Assembly (NCBI GenBank): GCA_009649835.1
Contig: PYCK01000207.1
Span: 1 to 5,720, forward strand
Length of the DNA stretch: 5,720 nucleotides
DNA from: Candidatus Methanocomedens sp.
GTDB lineage: Archaea; Halobacteriota; Methanosarcinia; Methanosarcinales; Methanocomedenaceae
Direction: 5' to 3'
Shown: positions 1 to 5,601 of the stretch, in pieces
Layout: each line of letters opens with the position of its first letter
How positions within the stretch are numbered: the stretch's first letter is position 1
The notes under the pieces: generated by a model
The model's input: only the letters and a program-made list of their open reading frames with translations
Database searches by the model: none
Told to the model about the DNA's origin: nothing
Translations under genes and position numbers: made by a program

Positions 1-552
1 GTGGCGATCATGGGCGGAAGCTATGGCGGATATGCAACGCTCTGGGGCATGACGAATACATCAGATACGTTTGCCTGTGGCGTAGACATCGTAGGTCCAT
101 CTAACCTGACAACACTCTTCGAAACAATCCCGCCGTACTGGGAGCCACAGATCGAGTTATTTGCAACACGTATGGGTGATGCCAGAACTGAAGATGGCAG
201 AGCGTTCCTCGCCGGGCGATCTCCGCTGACCTACGTGGACCAAATCGAAAAGCCGCTCCTGATCGGTCAGGGCGCAAATGACCCGCGTGTAAAGCAGGCA
301 GAGTCCGACCAGATCGTCCAGGCGATGCAGGATGCAAACATCCCTGTGACATATCTACTGTTCACAGACGAAGGACACGGCTTTGCCAGACCTGAGAATA
401 GACTCTCGTTCTATGCCGTAACCGATGCGTTCCTCGCCGAGCATCTGGGCGGGCGGTATGAGCCTATCGGTGATGATTTTGAGGGATCGAGCATCATCAT
501 CCAGTCTGGCGCTGAAGAGGTGCCGGGGCTTGCAGAGGCGATAGCTGATTAG
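1..552 (+). CDS. S9-family (prolyl oligopeptidase-like) serine peptidase, C-terminal part, 5' end outside window
   Basis: This is the alpha/beta-hydrolase catalytic domain of an S9 peptidase, which cleaves short peptides, often after proline or from the N-terminus. The complete catalytic triad is visible: the nucleophile Ser7 in GGSYGG (residues 5-10), Asp94 in GANDPRV, and His126 in DEGHGF. The C-terminus (GGRYEPIGDDFEGSS... GLAEAIAD) matches where bacterial-type members normally end, so the TAG at 550-552 is the natural stop. The GTG at position 1 is only the window edge: the family has several hundred residues of beta-propeller and N-terminal hydrolase sequence before the GGSYGG strand, so the true start lies upstream. 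The segment is GC-richer than the genes from 2011 onward and looks bacterial in type, which suggests transfer (inference). Family assignment is firm; the exact subfamily and substrate are not determinable here. A GxSxG hydrolase outside S9 is the only alternative and is unlikely. Confidence 0.93.
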   Translation: MAIMGGSYGGYATLWGMTNTSDTFACGVDIVGPSNLTTLFETIPPYWEPQIELFATRMGDARTEDGRAFLAGRSPLTYVDQIEKPLLIGQGANDPRVKQAESDQIVQAMQDANIPVTYLLFTDEGHGFARPENRLSFYAVTDAFLAEHLGGRYEPIGDDFEGSSIIIQSGAEEVPGLAEAIAD

Positions 553-684
553 CTGCCAATGAATCGATTACCGCTGGCTGTCCCGGGTGCGGTGTGTCCA
601 GGGTGGCTGGCGGATTTTTGGCAACATATGTCTGCACCAGAAGATGAGGTAGAACCGGCCAATAACAAAAAAGAGAGTGCATGA

Positions 685-1530
685 ATGGGAAACGAAAAGA
701 ATAGCATCGAAAGCACTGTACACAACACAGATAGTTACCTGCAGAGCCTGATGCTGACAAATCCCCTGCAAGAACCCATATTTCGCCGTGCAATCCATGC
801 GCTCAACCTCCCGCAGGGAAGCCGGGGCCTGGACGTGGGATGCGGAATCGGTCTTCAGGCATTGTTGCTCGCAGAGGCAGTTGGACCTGGCGGGCATGTC
901 ACAGGCGTTGACCTGTCCCCGGAATTCCTGGTTTATGCGAGAAGCATTGCAGAGAAAGCAGGCATCTCTGAGCAGGTCTCCTTTCAGGAGGGGGACATGA
1001 ACAACCTCCCATTCGATGATGCCACCTTCGACTGGGTGTGGAGCGCAAACTGCGCAGGATACGCCCCGGGAGAGCCCATGCCGCTGCTAATGGAGCTTGC
1101 ACGGGTGGTAAAGCCCGGTGGAAGTGTGATCATCATCGCATGGTCCTCCCAACAACTGCTCCCGGGTTATCCTGTACTGGAGGCACATCTGAATGCGACA
1201 TCCTCAGGGATCGCCCCGTTTGTAGAGGGGACGGCGCCTGAGCTGCATTTCCCGCGCATGGCAGGGTGGTTCCGTCGTGCAGGCATGGAGGAGGTTACGG
1301 TCCGGACATTTACAGGTGATGTCTGCACCCCGCTATCTGAGGAGATGCGGAGCGCTCTTGCCGCGCTTATTGAGATGCGGTGGGTGGATGTGGGGGCTGA
1401 GCTGTCAGAAGGGGACTGGGCTGAGTTTCAGCGGCTGTGTTTGGCTGAGTCGCCGGAGTTTATTCTGGATATTCCGGATTACTACGCGTTCTATACGTAT
1501 TCGATGTTCAGGGGGCGGGTGCGTGGGTGA
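685..1530 (+). CDS. class I SAM-dependent methyltransferase (UbiE/Methyltransf_11 type)
   Basis: This 281-residue protein is probably soluble and cytoplasmic, and transfers a methyl group from S-adenosylmethionine to an unknown small molecule. Motif I is LDVGCGIG (residues 49-56), the ribose-binding acidic residue is Asp76 in VTGVDLS, the adenine-contact region is EGD (102-104), and the post-motif strand has the typical VVKPGG (141-146). The C-terminal ~110 residues, rich in Trp, Phe and Tyr, form a less conserved substrate lid, so the substrate cannot be named. The ATG at 685 is chosen because it gives a normal N-terminal helix before motif I; a weak SD-like GAGAG lies at 673-677, and an ATG at 681 is in another frame and stops after seven codons. 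It follows the S9 peptidase after 132 bases on the same strand and shares its GC-rich codon use, so the two may have arrived together. No clear archaeal promoter stands before it. Confidence 0.92.
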   Translation: MGNEKNSIESTVHNTDSYLQSLMLTNPLQEPIFRRAIHALNLPQGSRGLDVGCGIGLQALLLAEAVGPGGHVTGVDLSPEFLVYARSIAEKAGISEQVSFQEGDMNNLPFDDATFDWVWSANCAGYAPGEPMPLLMELARVVKPGGSVIIIAWSSQQLLPGYPVLEAHLNATSSGIAPFVEGTAPELHFPRMAGWFRRAGMEEVTVRTFTGDVCTPLSEEMRSALAALIEMRWVDVGAELSEGDWAEFQRLCLAESPEFILDIPDYYAFYTYSMFRGRVRG

Positions 1531-1567
1531 ACGCTTTCGGAGAGGCATCACCTAAAATCAGCTTGAT

Positions 1568-1765
1568 CTATCCCGATTTTGCGTTACGGATTATCAGGAT
1601 GAGGAATATCAGAGCGCTGAGCACTAAAATAGGTGCAATTACCGGCATTAGATCTTCTGCAAAGTGATGCAGAACGGTATACACAAGTACGTGAACCGCA
1701 ACATCAGCAAATATCTCGATGGCAGTTTTTTTTCTGCTAATCTATCCGGTGTTTTTCTGGCGCAT
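1568..1765 (-). pseudogene. two-helix small membrane protein frame, interrupted by an in-frame amber codon
   Basis: Read on the minus strand from an ATG at 1765-1763 there are 66 codons ending in TAG at 1570-1568, with one internal TAG at codon 8 (1744-1742). After the amber the sequence looks like a genuine helical hairpin: a basic start (ISRKKT), a first helix at about residues 16-35 (IEIFADVAVHVLVYTVLHHF), a short AEDLMP turn, a second very hydrophobic helix at 42-59 (VIAPILVLSALIFLILII) and a basic tail (RNAKSG). Charges fit both ends in the cytoplasm. An 8-base homopolymer (plus-strand T run, 1726-1733) lies just after the amber, so slippage or a sequencing error is also possible. No convincing ribosome binding site precedes the ATG. 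It converges on the methyltransferase with 37 bases between stops. Its 5' half overlaps the plus-strand remnant at 1667-1911, so at most one of the two is likely to be real there. I do not recognise the family. Confidence 0.35.
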
Positions 1766-1911
1766 TGGCTGCACGCATGGAATATGTCGGAAGAGACCGG
1801 TTCAACCTGTCGTACATGAGACATACAACGAAGTGGTTTGAGGTCTATCCTGACATGTCCCTGGACGAATGCATAGAAGCTATCAGGGACGATCCTCTTT
1901 TTACGCCATAG
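1667..1911 (+). pseudogene. frameshifted small conserved-looking protein, remnant
   Basis: The convincing part is the 44-codon frame at 1777-1911, starting MEYVGRDRFNLSYMRHT and ending SLDECIEAIRDDPLFTP before TAG (followed at once by TAA). It has the balanced, amphipathic look of a real protein C-terminus. The pattern YMRHT-x-KW ... SL-x-EC-x-x-x-I ... F-x-P resembles short uncharacterised prokaryotic proteins I recall, though I cannot name a family with certainty. Upstream, the frame starting at ATG 1667 (MQNGIHKYVNRNISKYLDG, then SFFSANLSGVFLAHWL) stays open into the same region but in a different phase. Loss of one base at about 1768-1776 would join them into one protein of about 80 residues. 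No SD precedes 1777, which argues against that ATG as a native start. The N-terminal half is less certain because the opposite strand also carries a plausible frame there. Confidence 0.4.
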
Positions 1912-1968
1912 TAACCCAGGGAGACGAAATGATGGATAACGCATGATTCCGGCAGTTTTACATGGAAA

Positions 1969-1978
1969 TTAATAAATA
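1969..1978 (+). promoter_or_regulatory. box A (TATA) promoter for the membrane protein-yjbQ unit
   Basis: TTAATAAATA matches the archaeal box A type. Transcription would begin about 25 bases downstream, near 1998-2003, leaving a short leader before the SD at 2013-2018. A second TATA-like stretch, GAATATAATT (1986-1995), would instead place the start at about 2012 and make the message nearly leaderless. The choice between them is inference. Confidence 0.45.
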
Positions 1979-1991
1979 CTCCTTTGAATAT

Positions 1992-2012
1992 AATTTGATG
2001 TTACATTAAATT
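1992..2012. promoter_or_regulatory. 21-base near-palindrome, possible operator or leader hairpin
   Basis: AATTTGATGT (1992-2001), a central T (2002) and ACATTAAATT (2003-2012) form an inverted repeat with 9 of 10 positions complementary; the one mismatch would be a G-U pair in RNA. It lies between the TATA-like box and the SD, over the expected transcription start. That is where an archaeal dimeric repressor would block RNA polymerase recruitment. No regulator gene is adjacent. AT-rich DNA makes chance palindromes fairly common. Confidence 0.35.
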
Positions 2013-2427
2013 GGAGGGATGGATCATTCAAATTAATCTTGAGAATTACTTTTTAAGGACACTGGTAATTGTGGTAGGTATGTCCCTTGCCATGATCGCT
2101 GTGGCGCTGGGCATAATATATCTGTTTGAAACAGGTCTGCCAATGCCGGCACCTTTGATATTCCTTATATTTGCAGTATTGTTCATCTTGGGTACGACAT
2201 TCTTTGAAGGCAGGGGTGCTGTTCATCCATGGTCACTTATAGGCGGTGCCGCATCGTCCATAGCTGTTACATTTATTGTTACGTCCATTACCGGCGGCAT
2301 ACTCTATGCGGCGACAGGTGGCTTGTCAGCTATACCTGTTGGAACGATCCTGTATTCACTCTCTGCCTGTATGATTGTGAGCATGGTTACACTGAAATTC
2401 GCTTCCTACAAGCTTCAGTACACTTAG
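2011..2427 (+). CDS. four-helix integral membrane protein of unknown function
   Basis: A 138-residue hydrophobic protein with four predicted membrane helices at about residues 17-39, 47-64, 76-100 and 107-128, and no signal peptide cleavage site. Short charged loops are LFETGLPMPAP, FFEGRGAVHPW and the C-terminal KFASYKLQYT. I recognise no catalytic or transport motif. The start is uncertain. The TTG at 2011 is the only standard start before the first helix, but a strong SD (GGAGGG, 2013-2018) overlaps its second and third codons and could not serve it. That SD is properly placed for an AUU at 2026 (7 bases) or AUC at 2023 in the same frame, which would shorten the protein by four or five residues. 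GTG 2071 and ATG 2080 would cut into helix 1. The stop is TAG. yjbQ follows after 35 bases, so the two are probably co-transcribed from the promoter near 1969. Confidence 0.8.
   Translation: MEGWIIQINLENYFLRTLVIVVGMSLAMIAVALGIIYLFETGLPMPAPLIFLIFAVLFILGTTFFEGRGAVHPWSLIGGAASSIAVTFIVTSITGGILYAATGGLSAIPVGTILYSLSACMIVSMVTLKFASYKLQYT
2013..2018 (+). promoter_or_regulatory. strong Shine-Dalgarno site (GGAGGG) that questions the TTG start
   Basis: GGAGGG is the best SD in the window, yet it lies inside the open frame starting at TTG 2011. The ATG directly after it (2019) opens a different frame that stops after five codons. The in-frame codons at usual spacing are ATC 2023 and ATT 2026, so a rare AUU start is the simplest reading. 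Confidence 0.5.
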
Positions 2428-2450
2428 TGTTCCCTGGTATTTGCTCAATA

Positions 2451-2455
2451 AGAGG
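2451..2455 (+). promoter_or_regulatory. Shine-Dalgarno site fixing the yjbQ GTG start
   Basis: AGAGG stands seven bases before GTG 2463. This selects that GTG over the much longer open frame reaching back to 2229, which would overlap almost half of the membrane protein gene in another phase. Confidence 0.75.
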
Positions 2456-2462
2456 TTTTACA

Positions 2463-2861
2463 GTGAACATCAGGACAAGCGAGCGGATTGAACTGGTGGA
2501 TATTACACAAGAAGTTAAGAGTGAGATACATAAAAGCGGTATTGACAATGGCATATGTGTTGTAAGTACCAGCCATACCACGACCGCGATTATTCTAAAT
2601 GAGAATGAGACCGGCTTGCGTCATGATATCCTGGATTTCCTTGAAAAACTGATACCTCCCTTAGCAGGTTACCAGCATGACCGGATAGATAATAATGCCG
2701 ATGCCCACCTGAAAGCTATAATCCTGGGTTCAAGCGAAACTATCCCGGTAACGGGCGGTGAGCTTGTGCTGGGTACCTGGCAGCGTATATTTTTTGTTGA
2801 ACTGGACGGGCCAAGGCAGAGGACCGTGAATATCGCTAAAATTAAAAAAGTGCAAAGTTGA
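2463..2861 (+). CDS. yjbQ: YjbQ/UPF0047 family protein
   Basis: A 132-residue soluble protein, close to the ~138 of E. coli YjbQ. The family forms small beta-rich trimers with a conserved His-rich pocket. E. coli YjbQ was reported to have weak thiamine-phosphate synthase activity, and the true function in archaea is unsettled. All family signatures are here: SHTTTAI (37-43), the NE pair (46-47), YQH (70-72), NNADAH (77-82), the LGTWQ strand (103-107), Glu113 and DGPRQR (115-120). The start is the GTG at 2463 because it has a well-placed SD and gives the family's usual N-terminus. The 35-base gap after the membrane protein gene suggests one transcript. The stop TGA lies 13 bases before the psmB TATA box, so psmB has its own promoter. 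Family assignment is firm; the enzymatic role is not. Confidence 0.94.
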   Translation: MNIRTSERIELVDITQEVKSEIHKSGIDNGICVVSTSHTTTAIILNENETGLRHDILDFLEKLIPPLAGYQHDRIDNNADAHLKAIILGSSETIPVTGGELVLGTWQRIFFVELDGPRQRTVNIAKIKKVQS

Positions 2862-2874
2862 AAACAGGAAAACC

Positions 2875-2882
2875 CTTATATA
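2875..2882 (+). promoter_or_regulatory. box A (TATA) promoter of psmB
   Basis: CTTATATA differs by one base from the archaeal box A TTTATATA. It is preceded by a purine/A-rich BRE-like stretch (GGAAAACC, 2868-2874). Transcription is expected near 2902-2907, giving a leader of about 40 bases. A weaker AAATATAAG at 2892-2900 is an alternative. Confidence 0.6.
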
Positions 2883-2933
2883 GGCAGATACAAATATAAG
2901 GTGAAAGTTAGCTGATTTTCTCATTTTTTCTAT

Positions 2934-2938
2934 GAGGT
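2934..2938 (+). promoter_or_regulatory. Shine-Dalgarno site of psmB
   Basis: GAGGT ends six bases before ATG 2945 and fixes the start. It forms one side of a possible small hairpin: CTCAT (2920-2924) can pair with ATGAG (2932-2936) across a seven-base pyrimidine loop, partly covering the SD. Confidence 0.65.
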
Positions 2939-2944
2939 ATAGAG

Positions 2945-3586
2945 ATGGTTAATGATAACGAACTTAAAGGTACAACGACTATTGGGTTAGTCTGCAGTGG
3001 AGGCGTGGTCCTGGCCACAGAAAGCCGGGCTACTATGGGGCATTTCATCGCAAGTAAAGATGCCAAGAAAATATACCAGATAGATGACCTTGTGGGGATG
3101 ACCACAGCCGGTTCAGTGGGAGATGCACAAAGGCTTGTAAAAACAATGCAGGTCGAATCAAAATTATATAAAATGCGCAGACATGATAACATGACCATCA
3201 AAGGTATTACCAGCCTGCTATCCAACATCCTTGCAGGAAACAGGTATTTTCCATTCATGGTCCAGCTTGTTATAGGTGGAGTGGACAAGAACGGTCCGGG
3301 CCTCTATTCACTTGATGCCCTCGGAGGCCAGCTTGAAGAGAACAAAGCCGTGGCCACCGGTTCAGGATCTCCATTTGCCTACGGAATACTTGAAGATAGA
3401 TACGAAGAGAATATGCCCATTGATGATGGTGTGACCCTGGCAATCAGGGCACTACATAACGTTATGAAACGGGATTCTGCTTCCGGGAACGGTATTAAGG
3501 TTACCAAGATCACATCGGAAGGATATATCGAGATAGAGGATTCTGTCATACAAGAAACACGCGATGCTTTCCTTGATGTTTTATAG
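2945..3586 (+). CDS. psmB: 20S proteasome beta subunit
   Basis: This is the proteolytic subunit of the archaeal 20S proteasome, which stacks as two seven-membered beta rings between alpha rings and degrades unfolded or tagged proteins in the cytoplasm. It is an N-terminal threonine hydrolase made as a precursor: the 9-residue propeptide MVNDNELKG is cut before TTT, exposing Thr10 as mature Thr1. Active-site partners are present: Glu26 (mature 17), Lys42 (mature 33), the ATGSGS loop (137-142) and RDSASG (176-181) holding the usual Asp and Ser. The protein has 213 residues, normal for the family. The ATG at 2945 has a good SD. The beta-like propeptide plus TTT excludes an alpha subunit, which lacks this cleavage site and has an N-terminal gate helix. 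The alpha gene is not in the window. It has its own box A promoter, with a U-rich termination-like region after it, followed by the FttA gene. Confidence 0.98.
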   Translation: MVNDNELKGTTTIGLVCSGGVVLATESRATMGHFIASKDAKKIYQIDDLVGMTTAGSVGDAQRLVKTMQVESKLYKMRRHDNMTIKGITSLLSNILAGNRYFPFMVQLVIGGVDKNGPGLYSLDALGGQLEENKAVATGSGSPFAYGILEDRYEENMPIDDGVTLAIRALHNVMKRDSASGNGIKVTKITSEGYIEIEDSVIQETRDAFLDVL

Positions 3587-3627
3587 GGCCTGAACATTAA
3601 GGAAACATTACATATACATAATATATA

Positions 3628-3635
3628 TTTATATA
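3628..3635 (+). promoter_or_regulatory. box A (TATA) promoter of the FttA/aCPSF1 gene
   Basis: TTTATATA is an exact archaeal box A match within a very AT-rich stretch (3611-3650). Transcription is expected near 3655-3660, giving a leader of about 27-32 bases with AGGA (3673-3676) as a rather distant SD, 10 bases before ATG 3687. Confidence 0.6.
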
Positions 3636-3640
3636 TTTAA

Positions 3641-3669
3641 TTTTTTAAATTTTCATTTTCTGATTTTTT
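3641..3669 (+). terminator. U-rich termination region after psmB
   Basis: Four T runs follow one another: TTTTTT (3641-3646), TTTT (3650-3653), TTTT (3656-3659) and TTTTTT (3664-3669). There is no stem-loop. Archaeal termination typically occurs at such oligo-U tracts, helped by FttA/aCPSF1. The tract starts about 55 bases after the psmB stop and also lies at the start of the FttA transcript, so the two functions overlap. Confidence 0.5.
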
Positions 3670-3686
3670 CACAGGACGTAAATACC

Positions 3687-5600
3687 ATGTCGGTAGAACA
3701 GGTACTCGAAGAACTAAAAGCAAAGATATCGAAAAAATTACCAGCCGGAGTGACTATATCACTTATAGAGTTCGAGGGACCGGAACTTGTAATATATACC
3801 CCGGAACCGAAAAAACTGGCAGATAACGGTGATGTCATCCGTAATCTGGCAAAGGATCTCAGGAAGCGGTTAGTGGTCAGGCCTGACCCTGGAGTACTGG
3901 CAGATCCGGATGTCGTAATTGAAATGATCGCCAAGATCGTACCTGAAGATGCTGGTATTACAAGTCATTATTTTGATCCTGATACAGGTGAAGTGATAAT
4001 CGAGGCCGAGAAACCAGGTATCGTAATCGGCAGACATGGCAGCACTCTCAGGGAGATTACCAGGGAGATCGGCTGGACACCCAAGGTGGTAAGGACCCCG
4101 CCTATAAAATCATCTACTGTAAAGAATATCCGACAGTACAACAGGGACCACAAAGAAGAACGTAAAGCCCTGCTCAAGACCATTGGCAGGACAATCCACA
4201 GGGAAATATCGGCCAAGGATAAATGGGTCAGGGTCACTGCATTGGGGGGCTGCCGGGAAGTAGGACGCAGTTGTTTCATGCTGTCAACCCCTGAGACCAA
4301 GGTACTCATTGATTGTGGAGTGAACGTTGGTTCTGATGATAACGCCACCCCTTACCTGTACATACCAGAGGTATCGCCTATCAGCCAGATAGATGCAGTG
4401 GTGCTCACCCATGCACACCTGGACCATTCCGGCCTGATACCCCTGCTGTATAAGTACGGGTATGAGGGGCCAGTGTACTGCACACCTCCCACCCGGGACC
4501 TGATGGCCCTGCTGCAACTGGATTTCATTGATGTGGCTGCCAAGGAGGGCAAGACCATACCCTATGAATCCTCGATGATACGTGAGACCCTGAAACATAC
4601 CATTACGCTTAATTACGGCGACGTTACCGATATTGCTCCGGATATGAAGCTTACCCTGCACAATGCCGGCCATATCCTGGGTTCATCCGTGGTCCATTTC
4701 CATGTGGGCGACGGGCTGTACAATATTGCATTTACCGGGGATCATAAATATGAGAAGACCCGCCTGTTCGACCCGGCAGTCAATTCATTTCCCAGGATAG
4801 AAACCATAATCACAGAGTCAACCTATGGCGGTTCTAAGGATATGCAGCCCAGTAGGAGGGAGGCTGAGAACCGGTTAAAGGATATCGTAAAAGAAACGAT
4901 AGCCAGGGGCGGTACTGTCCTGATCCCGGCCTTTGCAGTGGGCAGAAGCCAGGAAGTTATGTTAGTGCTGGAGGAGATCATCCGTAAAGGTTTTATCGAT
5001 GATAATATCCCGGTCTACCTGGATGGTATGATCTGGGAAGCCACGGCCATCCATACTACTTACCCCGAATACCTGAATGGAGAACTGAAGAACCTGATCT
5101 TCCATAAAGGCATGAACCCGTTTTTGGCCGATTGTTTTGAACAGGTGGATTCTGTTGAGAAACGAAAGGATATCCTGACCAATCCCAGACCCGGTGTCAT
5201 ACTGGCAACCTCTGGTATGCTAAACGGCGGCCCAATTATGGAATACTTAAGGGCATACGGCCCTGACGAGAAGAACGCACTGGTATTTGTGGGATACCAG
5301 GCAGAAGGAACCATGGGCCGGAGGTTGCAGAAAGGATGGAGTGAAGTTCCCGTCTACAATAACGGCAAGAGTGATATTATCAAGATCAACCTGCAGGTGC
5401 AGACAGTAGATGGATTCTCGGGACACTCTGATCGCAGGCAACTGATGGATTATATCAAGAAGATGAAACCCAGGCCTGAACATATCCTTACAGAACATGG
5501 TGATGAGAAGAGCTGCCTGGACCTGGCCAGTTCAATATACAGAAAATACCGTATCGAAACCAGGGCACCAATGAACCTGGAAACTATCAGGCTGGTCTAA
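3687..5600 (+). CDS. fttA: archaeal CPSF1 / FttA: KH-domain beta-CASP ribonuclease and transcription termination factor
   Basis: A 637-residue cytoplasmic protein of normal aCPSF1 length. The family cleaves RNA at U-rich sites and releases transcribing RNA polymerase; it is related to eukaryotic CPSF73. The N-terminal ~145 residues are two KH RNA-binding domains, the second with a GRHG loop (115-118). A split metallo-beta-lactamase fold follows, starting near VRVTALGGCREVG. Zinc-site motifs are intact: Asp209 in LIDCG, HAHLDH (242-247), His329 in AGH, Asp352 in FTGDH and His604 in TEHGD. Beta-CASP motif A is Glu377 in TESTYG, motif B His580 in FSGHSD and motif C His604. Every catalytic residue is present, so it should be active. 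The ATG at 3687 gives the standard N-terminus. It lies 100 bases after psmB with its own box A promoter. Its TAA is one base from the stop of a convergent gene. The N-terminal KH region excludes the shorter aCPSF2/RNase J types. Confidence 0.97.
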   Translation: MSVEQVLEELKAKISKKLPAGVTISLIEFEGPELVIYTPEPKKLADNGDVIRNLAKDLRKRLVVRPDPGVLADPDVVIEMIAKIVPEDAGITSHYFDPDTGEVIIEAEKPGIVIGRHGSTLREITREIGWTPKVVRTPPIKSSTVKNIRQYNRDHKEERKALLKTIGRTIHREISAKDKWVRVTALGGCREVGRSCFMLSTPETKVLIDCGVNVGSDDNATPYLYIPEVSPISQIDAVVLTHAHLDHSGLIPLLYKYGYEGPVYCTPPTRDLMALLQLDFIDVAAKEGKTIPYESSMIRETLKHTITLNYGDVTDIAPDMKLTLHNAGHILGSSVVHFHVGDGLYNIAFTGDHKYEKTRLFDPAVNSFPRIETIITESTYGGSKDMQPSRREAENRLKDIVKETIARGGTVLIPAFAVGRSQEVMLVLEEIIRKGFIDDNIPVYLDGMIWEATAIHTTYPEYLNGELKNLIFHKGMNPFLADCFEQVDSVEKRKDILTNPRPGVILATSGMLNGGPIMEYLRAYGPDEKNALVFVGYQAEGTMGRRLQKGWSEVPVYNNGKSDIIKINLQVQTVDGFSGHSDRRQLMDYIKKMKPRPEHILTEHGDEKSCLDLASSIYRKYRIETRAPMNLETIRLV

Positions 5601-5601
5601 A

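Noticed and set aside
1..3. GTG at the first base as the start of the S9 peptidase
   Set aside because: The family has long sequence before the GGSYGG nucleophile strand; the codon is simply where the window begins.
550..552. TAG as pyrrolysine in the S9 peptidase
   Set aside because: The protein already ends where the family normally does, and TAG serves as the ordinary stop of several other genes here.
497..897. Two overlapping minus-strand open frames of about 100 codons
   Set aside because: They lie antisense to the methyltransferase N-terminus and the spacer, with no SD and no recognisable domain; shadows.
1554..1580. AAAATC / GATTTT inverted repeat after the methyltransferase as a terminator
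   Set aside because: Only six base pairs with a 15-base loop and no T run attached, and it overlaps the end of the minus-strand frame.
1648..1944. 98-codon minus-strand open frame
   Set aside because: Its sequence is low in protein character (many Arg, Cys and Leu in odd patterns), and it lies antisense to the better plus-strand frame at 1777-1911.
2229..2462. Upstream extension of yjbQ to ATG 2229
   Set aside because: It would overlap the membrane protein gene in another frame and add non-family sequence; GTG 2463 has a proper SD and the family N-terminus.
3968..4673. Long minus-strand open frames inside fttA
   Set aside because: They are antisense to the conserved metallo-beta-lactamase core, whose plus-strand reading is unambiguous.
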